64,000 bases of DNA from contig CAMGYJ010000002.1 of NCBI GenBank assembly GCA_946122785.1, positions 12,536,839 through 12,600,838 on the forward strand, read 5' to 3'. Shown here in pieces: positions 11,216 through 22,423 of this stretch. A program made the translations under genes and the position numbers. The notes beneath the pieces are model-generated. The model worked only from the letters and a program-made list of their open reading frames with translations, searched no databases and was not told the origin of the DNA. The stretch is from Linum tenue (taxonomy: Eukaryota; Streptophyta; Magnoliopsida; Malpighiales; Linaceae). Positions within the stretch are counted from its first letter, which is position 1; every line of letters starts with the position of its first letter.

Positions 11216-13588
11216 AATCAGTCCTAAATTTTCACAAAGGAGAACCACCATTACCTCAAGCCCAAAAAAAATGCAAGCCATACAAATTGAAACTTTAGCG
11301 TCTTGAAAGAAGTTTAAACATAAATAATCTATTCAACGGCCTTCTACCTTATGCAAGTTCATCGACCATATACTATTGTAAATAACAAACCTATGAGAAG
11401 AATGATTAAGAATGAAATAATATTACTTTTACTTTTGGGCTAACATTAAAACTATTACTTGTTAAAATTTATATTTGTGATACGCGAAACGATAGCAAGC
11501 GAGCTTTTACTAGTATATAATCAATATGGTATTTCAAAAGCTTCTCTTTCACTCCCATTCACACTATTAAAAATCTCAACACATGCAACATTAATACAGC
11601 TGTAGCTAGCTGCACCTGCAAAAAAATTCTCCTCTCCATCATCAATGCCGCAAATTTCTTTATCTATTTTTGTTTCGCTATAGGCAGGTTCCAGGCAAAT
11701 TTCTTTATCTATTTTTATCTATATATATAGAGAGAGATCGATGTAGATATGTCGCGGCCGTCACCATTGGTGGCAACGAGAGGGAGAAGGCCTAATTGTG
11801 TGTCCATCTTATCACATGATTTGTTCGGTTTCATGACGCTCATGGAATCAACAAAGTCTGGTTTGTTTTCTAGCCAATTTTAGATTCTTTTACAGATGCT
11901 TTGGTCCAACTTTCTATAGCTTATATTTAACTTAAGCCAACCAGTTCTTGTGATTGTAATTAACTTGTTCCTCAATCTAACCATTCCACCTCCGATTGAT
12001 TCCTCCTCTATGAAATTGAAAGAGAGAAGAGGTACTTGGATTCACCCCTTCTTTTTTAAATTATTAACTTATCATGTTCGAAAACTGCTTTATAGAACTG
12101 ATGCTGACAATAACTAGTTACACAATTGTTCATATACAAACACAAATACTCTCTTGTTGAATATAACGAAAAAACATATTTTCTGTTTACACCAAAATAA
12201 TTTTTTTCTCGAAAAATATATCATGATCTACTTTGGAGGGTTGGGAACGTTTTATATGGTTACAATTTATGTTGGCGCAGGGACGTAGCTAGCACACAAC
12301 ATCCTTAAGGGCTAATATCGTTATTTTGCTAGACTGAAACGTTTTTTTAGCTGTAGTTGATCAAACGGCTATTTACATGCTCTTGATGAGATTGAGTGTT
12401 CGATCCCTTCTACCTGCTAGTGCCCCTTTCTGCATGCTAATGAAGACGGTCTTATTTGCTTTAATCAAGATTAGAAGTTAAATACAATCCTTCCCAGCAT
12501 AAGCATCGAGTGAGATGAAATAGGGAGAAAATAACATTAATTTCACGAAAGTGACCTTTCTCCTATTGAACTCGAATCAATCTTCTACAGCTTTCTTAGT
12601 TAGTAGTTATTTTCATACAGACCTGCTTTATGAAATAACATATTTACACCGAGTAATAATACATCCAGCGAAATTGTATTGATAAAATAAACCAACTGCC
12701 ACTATTTTCCTATGTACGTACACACGTTGGCAACCAATAAATAAATAATTGAACAACATTTCAAGAGAGAAAAATGAAGAAGGCTAAATATATTGGTCGC
12801 TTCATAAATCGCATATGCATACGTGTAACTTTGAATAATCACTGCATATAGAAAACTATTGATGTTTCTCATCATACGTTGATGGATTTATTGAGAGTAC
12901 AATGAGATAAGATAAACTGAAAATTTAGATATTCCTAATAGGATATAAATTATTGATCTTTAGTTTCTGAGTAGTTATATATCCCTGGAAAATGTCTTCA
13001 AAATATTATCGCGTAGTAGGAAGAGATAGCGTTATCCTATATATAAGAAAATGGCTGATAAGATCAGCATATATGGATGGATCTGCCTTTCTGTTCTTTT
13101 ATAGCCCATTCTTTCTTTGAACCTTATCAATGATAGTACTTAAAGAGCTACTTAACTAACTAAACAAGAAGAAGTGAAAGAGGAAGAGTTGTTTTTTAAA
13201 CATTTATAGATTTCAACAATTTTTGAATTGATATTCACTAAAAGGTGACCTTTACTAATTCCATGCTCATCGATGTCAAGTTGCTTGAAAGTATTGAGAT
13301 CCAATTCAAGTCTCTCGTTGCTAGGTTCGTGAACAATACGAACTTTCGCTTCACTATGAAGTCCTCTAACTCAAAGATTTGTTACCTACACATACTTATG
13401 CATCATATCCGGTGTTTATTAGAGTTAGTTACATAGATATAATACAGAAACCCAAAAGATTTGACTATGCATCTGCAATGGGGTTTGTTAATCAATTTTT
13501 AATTTATTTAATTATTATAGAACATTATTACATAAGTCTTTCATAATATGTGTTCTAATCCTAAAATCATGTAGTAAAAAGTAACATT
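11216..13588. other. 2.4 kb AT-rich sequence without a recognisable gene
   Basis: No frame above about 65 residues and no family match on either strand. A short direct duplication of CAAATTTCTTTATCTATTTTT lies near 11655-11715. A GCTGATAAGATCAGC palindrome lies near 13050. I looked for microRNA foldbacks and tRNA genes and found none convincing. Confidence 0.4.
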
Positions 13589-13653
13589 TTATGAATTTGT
13601 AATTTATGTAACTGTTGTTATAGAACATTGTTACATAAATTACAAATTCATAA
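13589..13653. repeat. Perfect 24-bp inverted repeat with 17-nt loop
   Basis: Arms 13589-13612 and 13630-13653 are exact reverse complements, starting TTATGAATTTGTAATTTATG. The loop is TGTTGTTATAGAACATT. A related TATAGAACATTATTACATAA string sits about 100 bp upstream (13519), so the right arm may have arisen by local inverted duplication. No transposon ends surround it. Confidence 0.8.
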
Positions 13654-14072
13654 TGAAACAATACACAAGAAGACGAGAATCAATAAAACTAGTTTCTCAA
13701 ATTTCACACATACAATCCAATCACCAGCAAACACAGCTCAATCAAACATGCATGACACTAAGAACACATAAGAAACCTAGCATAAGGAACTAACCAGAAA
13801 AATACGCACAACAAATTTCCCAGCCTCCCAAAATCCCGGATAGGGTTATGGAGACTTTAAGAAGATGAATGAGTTGTATTGGGGAAACCTAAAGGTCTTA
13901 TATATAGGTAAAAAAGGCAAATTAATAATGTCTAAAATGGTGGGTCAGGACGTGGAGAGTTAGAGGTCATTTGTAGAACTTCCAACAACCATACCAATCA
14001 CAAGGTGGTCAAGGGTTCCAACAATAACCCGACAAGTTTGCTAAGCTTGAAGATCTAGTAACCACCTCTCTA

Positions 14073-15440
14073 AGCAAGAGCTTTCAGAAGTTTGTGAAGA
14101 TCGAGCAATTCAAGGATGTGGCGAACTCAAATTTTACCTCGATCGAGGCGGGACTCCGAAGTCATCAAGCAAGTCTTCAGAACGTGGAGGTGCAAATTGG
14201 CAATCTTGTCGGGATCCTCACCGAGAGACTAAGGGGAGCTCTACCTTCCCAAACCATTGCAAACCCCAAATACCAAATGTTGGGGTGAATGCGATTCAAT
14301 TGAGAAGAGGGAAGGTGACTCCGGAGGTTGTTGCCAAAGAAGTGAACGAGAAAGAAGACTCTTTACTAGAGGGTGGAGAAGAAGACAGCTTGGGAGAAAA
14401 GAACGGAGTGGCGACGAAGGCATCTCCAATGCCACCTCTGGTGGCTGAGTACACGCCACCCCTTCCTTTCCCAACGAAGGTGCACAAAGAAAGATTGGAA
14501 GCAGAATGTGGAGGTTTCATGGAGATGCTCAGAAAACTCCACCTCAACATTCCCTTCCTTGAAGCAATGGCCCACATGCCAAAGTATTCAAAATACCTCA
14601 AGGGGCTTCTCTCCAAGAAGCCGAAGTTTCAAGACATCGCCAATGTCACCCTAGGCGAGGAGTGCTCCGCCTTCATCCTCAACAAGTTGCCCAAAAAGCA
14701 ACCCGATCCAAGTAGTTTCACCGTACCTCTTTGCATCAGCACTCATCACATAGAAAATTCCTTGGCGGACTTAGGAGCGAGAGTTTATGTGATGCCCTTT
14801 AAAATTCTTAAGAGGCTAGACATAGGTGAACTAAAGACTACTAGGCTTAGTGTCACATTGGCCGATCCGTCTATTATTAGTCCTAGGGGCAATTGTGGAG
14901 GACGTGCTAGTACGAGTGGGAAAATTCGGTTATCCGACAGATTTTGTGATTCTTTATATAAGTGAAGATTCGGAAATGCAACTCATACTAAGACGCCCCT
15001 TCCTTGCCACCACCAATGCTTTAATCGATGTTAATGAGGGAGCTTTGATTCTGAGAGATAGTGAGGTGAAAATTACTCTTGGAATTGAACCCAAGCCTAG
15101 GAGTGAGGATGTAAAGGAAGTGGAATTGAATGATATGAATGCAAGTGGAGGAGAGCCTATCAAGGTGAACCCCACTTTTACTGCTATTCCTTGTGGTGAT
15201 GTGAAGCTGGAAACCAAGGAGGGTATCACGCTCAAAGAAAGGAGGAAGAAAGCTTGGAGGGAAAGGATGAATCACGCTATTGCCCGGAGAAAGGAAAAGC
15301 GCAAAGCGAAAACATCGACCAAGAAGGCCACCCCATGGAGTTTAAGTTGGGAGGCGGCAAGCCTCACCTCGGGATCGTGGCGAATCTACTCTTGGTGGCT
15401 TCATGTTCTCAAGCATGATAGATCCTCAACGTCAAGCTAG
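14073..15440 (+). pseudogene. Athila-type gag C terminus and aspartic protease (broken)
   Basis: The first part (to about 14285) has the gag signature SHQASLQNVEVQIGNL ... ERLRGALPSQT. It continues in another frame through a Lys/Glu-rich linker and PYSKY-type MPKYSKYLKGLLSKK, then the protease. The protease core reads LADLGARVYVMP, where the family consensus is DLGAS; the Asp (codon at 14768-14770) is present but the Ser of the loop is Arg. A frameshift near 14880-14900 moves the rest (VEDVLVRVGKF, LILRRPFLATTNALIDV) into a third frame ending at 15440. It cannot make a normal product. Confidence 0.75.
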
Positions 15441-15656
15441 TGACGTTAACTTAGCGCTTGTTGGGAAGCAACTCAACGTAGGTTTGTTTTCTTTTCCTTA
15501 TTTTCTCTTTTTGTGTTTGAGTGAAGAGTTTAAGTGGTCGAATTGGTATCCCTGTGCCAGGTCTTTGTGATTGTGTGTTTTGTGATGTGTTGGGATCGAT
15601 AGTAGTCACAGTGGAGTAGGTCGAGTTAAAATTTTTCGGAAATGGCCTGTTTTCAC

Positions 15657-15860
15657 TTCAGTTCACGGTTGGCGCTTTCAGTTCGCGGTCTTAACTGACC
15701 GTGAACTGCTTAACGCGTCCGTGAACTAGGGCACTCCGTGTTTTACACAAAATTTTCCGTTTTACCCAGTTCGCGGTCCGCCAGTTATGTTCACGGTTTT
15801 AGAGATCGTGAACTAGGGGTTTTGCCTATAAAAGGGGCGTGAACCCCTCAGTTCACTTCA
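15657..15860 (+). repeat. Cluster of GTTCACGGT / ACCGTGAAC words
   Basis: Within 200 bp the words GTTCACGGT, GTTCGCGGT, ACCGTGAAC, TCCGTGAACTAGG and ATCGTGAACTAGG occur at least eight times in alternating orientation. Transcripts could pair with themselves at many points. The cluster ends at a TATA box and a GGGGCGTGAACCCC palindrome (about 15834-15847). Confidence 0.65.
15827..15834 (+). promoter_or_regulatory. Candidate TATA box upstream of the ATHILA ORF
   Basis: TATAAAAG in a GC-rich context, just after the GTTCACGGT cluster and about 830 bp upstream of the ORF-1 remnant. It could drive a separate downstream transcript, or mark an embedded LTR fragment. No transcription evidence is available. 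Confidence 0.35.
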
Positions 15861-16660
15861 CGACCAAAAATCTCGCCGGAATCCATTAAAATTCGCCGGA
15901 AAACCACGAATTTCTGATGAATCTTGCCGTTCTCATCGACCTTCGGCGACCCAAATCAAATATAAATCAGAGGCCCAATCTTCCCACGTCAAGGGCGACC
16001 TTCAATGCAAATTTGGGGAGATTTGGCTATGGTTTTTCTGGAGAGGCGATTTCCAGCGAGCTTCCAGCGAAGCTCCAGCGACTACTCGTCGGCCTGTTTT
16101 CGTGCGATTTTTTGGCTCCCTCGCCCTCGCCTCACTTCCCCTTCGATCCTACTTGGGTCTCCAGGTTAGTTTTCGACATTAGCATTGTAATTTTTGGAGA
16201 ATCGGATTAGGGTGTGAAGTGAGGTGAATTTAGTGAATTGATTGTTGAATGTAAAAATAGGGAGAGGGATTAGTTGATTCTATGTGAATGAATGTTGCAT
16301 GATGCTTTCTTGAGTTTAATTGAGCCTTGGTGGGCACGATTTAAGTAGAAATTGAGTTTAAATGTGAAAATTTTCCCACCAAGTGCAAAATTGTGAATAA
16401 ATGTGGTTGTTTGGTTTTTTTTTTTGTGGTGGATAATTCGGGTTTGATATTGTGTGGATAATTCGCGAAACACCTAGAACCATCCTCGATGTGCTTGAGC
16501 TTAATTGTTTGAATCCATTCTCGAGGAAAACTTTCAATGGCATGTAACCATTATGGGAACATAAGTATGGGGGGGGGGGGAATTCTTTTTCCTCTCGATG
16601 AGTTGAGTTTGACAATTATTTCCATGTATGGTGCATGATTGACTTTTATGCAGGATGGTC

Positions 16661-17801
16661 AACATGAACCACCCGTACCTTTTGGTGTTAGAGGGAAACC
16701 CGCAATGGAAGAACAGCTGAGATTTTGGGCAAGCGCTCACTTCGGAGACCACTGGAAACTCGACTTCTCACCATTCGATGGTCTTCATTGTGAAGATATA
16801 ATGAGGGAGGCTGTGGCGCACCCACAATGGCGCCGAATACTTGAAATGGAAGATGACAATTATGGTGAGCTTTGTGCCGAGTTTTTCAGTACCTTCACCA
16901 TCTCTAAGAGCAAGAGCCCGTTCAGAAATCGGAGGTGCAAGATGAAATTCCACTTGGGAGGAGAATGTCACACCTTGACTTTTGACGGGTTAGCCCGAGC
17001 CATGGGAGTTGAAGCCGCATCTGGAGCAGTGTGGGAAGAGGACGCCACCAGAGGTTGCGACATGAATGCAGCATTTCGAAGATTTTGCCTCCCGGAGCAC
17101 CGACAAACACCGTTTCGATCAGCACTCATGTTGGCTTCCACACTCAAGTCACATTGGCGCATCATCAATGCACCTCTTGCCCGTTTCCTCTACCCGAGCT
17201 ATTACAATCCAAACAAGATAACCGAGAGGATCTTACTGGCATTCGCTTGCATGGTGGACCCGTTTAGCAATATTCATCTTGGTACGATCTTGGCCACCTC
17301 TTTCGCCAAAGCCATAGGGGGAAAACGATGATATGTTATGTTGTTGGGGCTCTATATCACCCATCTTGCTCGTCACTTCAATGTCAATATGGTGGGGTGC
17401 ACAAAGGTGGGGCGCTCCTCATAGTTCGAAGAGGGAACCTTGAGTTCGATGTGTTTACTTCGAGCATTTTGACCATTTCGGCTTACCGAGAGACTAACTC
17501 TACCACCAGGGGTCCCTCATTTAGAGTAGCTACCTGCTCGAGTTCCGACCGCCGCCAGTGTCCTGCAATTCCACGTCATGCACCTCCACCACCAGCAGCA
17601 GCATCATCATCCGGAGCCAGTCCTTCTACCTCCAGGGATCACCTCGTGGATAAGATGGATCGCCTCGAGACCCACGTTGTAGGAGTCACCACTCGGCTCG
17701 ACCGCACCTCAGATTTGATAGAGAGGATGGCTCGACGCCAAGGCATCCTCCAAGATGATAAGCCGGGGCCTTCGACCCGTGATGAGGTAGCCAACGAGTG
17801 A
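16661..17801 (+). pseudogene. ATHILA ORF-1 family protein remnant
   Basis: A 230-residue frame (to 17331) is followed by a second, shifted frame (17328-17801). The first contains GKPAMEEQLRFWASAHFG, EFFSTFTI, FHLGGECHTLTFDGLARAMG and the PLARFLYPSYYN region, the pattern of the plant ATHILA ORF-1 family, whose role is unproven (often called env-like). The second ends with a Pro/Ala/Ser linker and a C-terminal coiled coil (MDRLETHVVGVTTRLDRTSDL) that is usual for the family. A TTTTATGCAG/G acceptor-like site lies at the start, consistent with a spliced subgenomic message. The frameshift near 17320 breaks it. Confidence 0.7.
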
Positions 17802-19870
17802 GACATGTGGAAGAGCCGATTTCTTTCGCCCCACTTCTCCACTTGGAACTCTGAACTTTTGTATCCTTTGTTTTGTTTTGTTTCTCTTTCTTTTTATTCA
17901 GTGTGTGTGAACAATTAGTATTACCACTATCGTATTGCTATGTGTAATAGCCTCGTCTCGAGAGAGAATGTGCGTGTTTGTGTTTGCTTTTGTTTTCTCC
18001 TTGAAGCTCCAATCTCCTACCCCGGGAAAAAAATCCAACTTTTACTCACTAAGCCATGCGGTAACATCGTTTTACTCATATCTTACGCCATTGAGGGCAA
18101 TGTTGAGCTTAAGTGTTGGGGGGGGGGGTAAGTTTATTATTATTCTTGTGTGAGTGTGATTGAATGCTTAGAGCCTTGTAGCATGCCCAATTTTGAAAAT
18201 TTTGGGGGCTCCAAGCAATGCTTGCATGATTAAAGTGCCCGGTTTGTGGGAGAATCTCGTGTTTATTTGCATTGACCTTGAATTGTTGCATGTGATCGAG
18301 TGTGTCCTATGATGATGATTGAGGGGTGCATTAGGATAGTGCAAAGGTTTAGTTCTCATGTGTGCAAAAATGAATGGATGTCTTTATTCGATTACTTGTT
18401 GATTACAATTGTCATGCATTGTGTTTTGTGAATTGGAATAGATGGTTGGGTGACTAGGTAGCCATGTGAGGTTTGAGCCGATCGTTTTCTTCTTGTGTGA
18501 TTAGATTCCTCTTACCATGGCGAGTAACATCACAGTTATCACTAGTGAGTGTGATGGAGGCATAGGATTTTTCCATGCCCAAACATTGATTGTCCCGAAT
18601 TGTTCTATCCCCTAGTCAACCCCTTTGAGCCTTGTGACTTTGGGGGTCGTTCACTTGTAGGAGCTTTTCGCTTGTGAGATTAGGAGGATTTTGCGCGATT
18701 TTTTATAGAAAAGAACAGGTAGTGTTGGATTGAGTTCTTAATCAAGAGTATTGTTCGTTAAATGGCATGTGTTTCACTCTCTAGTACCCCTCAAAAAGAA
18801 AAGAAAATGAAAGGAAAGTAGAAAGAAAAAAAAGAATAAAAGAGAGGTAATAAAGCGAGGTAAATAAAGTAGAGAGTGTCCATAAAATCAAAGTGTAAGC
18901 TCTTGGCAGGGTTTCTTGGCACTCAAGTTATTGAAACACCCAAATTGATGTTGAACTCCTTGACTACTATGTTCGAAATGTGATAGCAAGAATAGGCCGA
19001 GGAAGTATGCTTGAATGTATTTCGTGATAGGTGATAGTTTGGTTTGGAAGGAAGTAAGGCTTTTGGCCGATACTAGTGGCCGTTGTGTGTAGGAAAGGTT
19101 CTTAGTAGAAGCCATAGAACCTTCAGTTTTAAGGTGAGATATATGACCTCAGGTTGTGTTTGCCACCACCCAAAAGGCCTTTTCCCCATGTCTAAGACAA
19201 TTGCCAGTCATTTGAACCCGTGTCTAAGACCTCCGGACAAGCTAGTGATGACAACCATCCCGCAAACTCTAGCATTTAGAGGTTGTCGCCGTGGTGAAGA
19301 GACGATAGGGTCGAGTGTTGATGATTTTGCACACTTTTTGCACCAAATTGTCCCAACCCCACTAGTCAAGAGAGTGAGTGATGCATTCTTGTTTTGCATG
19401 TCATATCATACCCCGTTGAGGACCTTTGTTGCCCATTCGTTTATTCCTTGGACTTGAATGTTATGCTTGGTTAGTTGTGGTTGATGAGGGCAAACCTCTT
19501 AACTCATATTGAACACCTAGGTTAATTGTGATTAAGCCGTCCAAACCCTGGTTTGAGGGAGAAGGTAAGTAAACCCTCAATTGCTTGGGCCAAGAGGGCT
19601 ACAATTGTAGCCTATAATGCATTCCTTGGCCTAGCGATTGAGAGTATGATTTCTAACCTCTGTTGCTCCTCCTAATGCTTCACAATCACCTTGTCGCATA
19701 TCGATTCATTCGATCCCATGGTTCATGGTAGTTAGTTAGGGGGAAACAACTCCGAGTGAAACTTCTCACCAAGAGTTTCAATTCTTTTACTTTTCAAGTC
19801 TTGCACTTTTAAACGTAGATTGTAGAGATTTTCACAAACTTCATTCTTCTAGATAATGTTTCAAACAATC
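17802..19870 (+). other. Long non-coding 3' region of Athila element no. 1
   Basis: Contains the characteristic TTGAGGGCAATGTTGAGC followed by CTTAAGTGTT and a G10 run (18118-18128), which plant Athila elements carry downstream of their last ORF. Apart from an A-rich GAAAAG stretch (18790-18850), nothing else is recognisable. A candidate polypurine tract, AGTTAGGGGGAAACAAC, is near 19735, but no LTR start could be fixed. Confidence 0.5.
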
Positions 19871-19979
19871 AAAGTAGGGGTACATGGGCGGGGCCGGTTT
19901 GATATTTAAACATACTTGCCCTAAATTGCACCCATTTAAGGTTATACTTGGGCTTTAGGTGGGATTTAATTGTGATATT

Positions 19980-20575
19980 CGGGACGTGTCAGTGGCTAAA
20001 TACTATACATGGACCTCCACCAATAACTTGAGTTATTGGACCCATTGATTTATGACATGATAGAAAAGTGGTTTGTCTTTGAGGTCACGTGTTCAATATT
20101 AATTGTTGTCTTAAAGCACACGGTATGAAGGGCAAGTTCAAAATTCAAGCCCATTAGTTGTCTTATGTTTGAGGGGCATCTAAGGAAGTGGTTAACACCT
20201 ATATATGAACCGCTATCAACAACATAACTCGAGTTATTGCGACCAATTGGTTTATAACATGATATCAGAGCATTGTGTTAACCTCAAACCCATGAGTTAC
20301 TTTCGTATGAGGGGATGTCGCAGGAAGTGGTTAAGATCCATACATGAACCTTTTCCAACAACTCAAGTCATTAAAACCAGTTAGTTTATGACATGGTATC
20401 GGAGTTCGCTGGTGTTTGAGGTCACTTCTTCAAATCCTCACATCCCTCAATATTAACATTTGTCTTTAAAGCACATGGTATGATGGGCTTGTGCAAACTT
20501 CATGCTATGAGTTGGCTTTTGTTTGAGCGGGCGTGCATTGAATTAGTTCAGTACCATATATAAACCTCTCCCAAC
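19980..20575 (+). repeat. Three degenerate units with tRNA/PBS-like segments
   Basis: Units near 19990, 20200 and 20330 each contain GAAGTGGTTAA(C/G), a ACATGAACC or TATGAACC string, CAACTCGAGTTATT-like text, GGTTTATGACATGATATC(A/G)GAG, and GAGGTCAC...TTCAAATCC. The ATGGTATCGGAG ... TTCAAATCC pairs resemble tRNA-Met-derived box A/B segments as in plant SINE-like repeats. No coding content. Confidence 0.5.
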
Positions 20576-20886
20576 AAAAAGCGTTTACCGTTCTTTTTCG
20601 AATGTAATGCTTGATCCCCGTTGTAAGTATACCATTCCGTCTACTAGTTTGTGCTTACTATCGACCAGTTTGTCCATGACTTGGAAGCCATCGTAAACGG
20701 GGAATTCTGTGGTACAGTGACTACACCGGTGCTGTCTCATTATTCTATCCGGTTCGAATAAGATGATTCTGATTTCGAATGATTGAAACAAGAAGGTTGG
20801 GTTATGATTTTGGGATGGTTGGGTTTAGCTAGGAAATTAATAAAAAATAAATTAAAAAGTTAAAAGGACGGCAGGCTTGTCGATTC
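20576..20886 (-). other. Unrecognised sequence with a short minus-strand frame
   Basis: A 68-residue frame (20791-20585) includes HRCSHCTTEFPVYDGFQVMDK, with a lone CxxC pair. I do not recognise it, and there is no supporting start context or splice structure. The stretch ends exactly at the chromovirus left LTR, so it is the pre-insertion flank. Confidence 0.25.
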
Positions 20887-21316
20887 TGTCACATGTGGCA
20901 GATGACATGGTGCCAACAAGGTGACAACATGGCGGCTGCACATGTGGCGTGTATGGAAGACTAGTAGCGTAGAGATGCTCCTAGGATTCTCCACCTTAAT
21001 AGAGAGCTTAATGGTGCACTTATGAGTCACATAATGGGTTACATTTATAGAGTGCATAATGGGGGGACTTAATGGGTGTATTGATGAAGAGGGACATTAT
21101 GAGGGGCATTGATGCCTTGTATGAGGAGAGGCCTATATAAGGAGCCATCTCCCTCACTTGTAACTCATTCCATCATTTTTTAGAGTAATACACACTAGAG
21201 AGTTCTCCCATTTCCTTTGTCTTTATCTTTGCTTGCAAGTGAGTTGAGAGAAGGCTGCCTAGCGATCTAATGAAATTGAGAGCTAGGGTCGTACGATCGA
21301 GAGTAAGGTCGTGACA
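20887..21316 (+). repeat. Left (5') LTR of the chromovirus
   Basis: A 430-bp direct repeat of 26970-27407, TG...CA bounded, with a TATATAAGG box at about 21134-21142 and an R-region-like TTTAGAGTAATACAC stretch downstream. It is preceded by GATTC. Confidence 0.9.
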
Positions 21317-21396
21317 AGTGGTATTAGAGTCTAGTTAGACTTTGTGCTAGCAAAGTAGAAGCAGTAGCCAGACGAAAAGGAAGAGCCTCACCAAAA

Positions 21397-22423
21397 ATGT
21401 CGAGATCAGATAGCGGCGTTACCGAGCATGAGAAGCATCATGGAAGGGATCTTGTGAAGAATCCCAAGCAAAAGGGTGACAAGTCAAGCACTCAGATCCT
21501 ATGGCATCTCTCGAGAGGCGTGTCTCTAGAGTAGAAGTGAAGGTGGCGGTGGACATCACTGCCATCGAGGATTTGGGAGCTAACTTCCTTTGGAGTCTTG
21601 AGCAATACTTCAAGGCATCCTACATCCAAGAGGATGAGGTAAAACTCTGTACCGCTCCACTTTACTTGGTTGATGTTGCCATGGTGTGATGGAGGCGACG
21701 TGAAGCGAACGTCGAAAGAGGTACGTGTGTGATGGTAACGTGGGAAGATTTAAAGAGAGAAATTAAGAAGCACTTTTACAAGGAGAAAGTGGAGTTTGAA
21801 GCCCATTCGAAGTTGAGAAGACTTGCCCAGAGGGGTGGAGTTCGAGAATATGTGAAAGAATTCTCGGAGCTGCTTCTGGAGATCCCAGACATCACGGACA
21901 AGGAGGCCATGCACGACTTTCTTGATGGGCTGCAACCATGGGTCAAGATGGAAATGCAACGTCGAGGAGTGCAAGACCTTGCATCTGCCATGGCCACGAC
22001 AGAGTTTTTTGTAGAGTACAAAAGGCAAGAGAGCAAAAACAAAGAGAAGAGTTCGAAGCCTAATAAGGGCGGAAAACAGCAGAAGCCTTTCAAGGAGAGC
22101 ACTCGCACTCAACAACACCAAGGTAGTTCAAGCAAAGGGGGTAAGTACGAACCAAAGCCCGTATCTTGTTTCCTTTGTGATGGACCACATCGAGTGCGAG
22201 ACTGCCCAAGGAAGGCGAGGTTGGCGGCCGTGGAAGCATAAGATGAGGAGCACAAGGCGGCGGAGGCCAAGATTGGCTCAATCCGCAAGCTTGGCGTGGT
22301 GTAGACCGACATCAAGGAGAGCAAGTGTGGGAGGTGCTATGTTTTGGCACAATTCATGCAGGGTGAGTCAAAAGCCTTGTTGGATACCGGTGCCACGGAC
22401 AACTTCCTTCGCATCAAGGAGGC
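21397..22423 (+). pseudogene. Chromovirus gag and start of protease (broken)
   Basis: The ATG at 21397 opens a frame that stops after about 45 codons. Gag resumes in another frame (NFLWSLEQYFKAS ... LYLVDVAMV) until an in-frame TGA replaces a Trp codon near 21687. It then runs in a 170-residue segment (21729-22241) with EFEAHSKLRRLAQRGGVREY and a zinc knuckle CFLCDGPHRVRDC near its end. Stops at 22239-22241 and 22300-22302 precede the protease active site DTGAT (22383-22397). The gag N terminus is shorter than usual, suggesting an internal deletion. The protease is cut at 22423 by the solo LTR. Confidence 0.85.

Larger units (their letters stand above)
14000..19870 (+). mobile_element. Degenerate, pol-deleted Athila-type Ty3/Gypsy element (no. 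1)
   Basis: Order seen: gag C terminus and protease remnant, abrupt loss of RT/RNase H/integrase, an inter-ORF region containing CTTGTTGGGAAGCAACTCAA, an ATHILA ORF-1 remnant, and a long 3' region with a GAGGGCAATGTTGAGCTTAAG-type leader to a poly-G tract. This is the Athila layout with the pol core deleted. LTRs were not identified, so both outer limits are approximate. All coding parts carry frameshifts. Confidence 0.65.

Noticed and set aside
12582..12597. miR396-like string TTCTACAGCTTTCTTA
   Set aside because: Mismatched at conserved positions and no complementary arm within 300 bp to make a precursor foldback.
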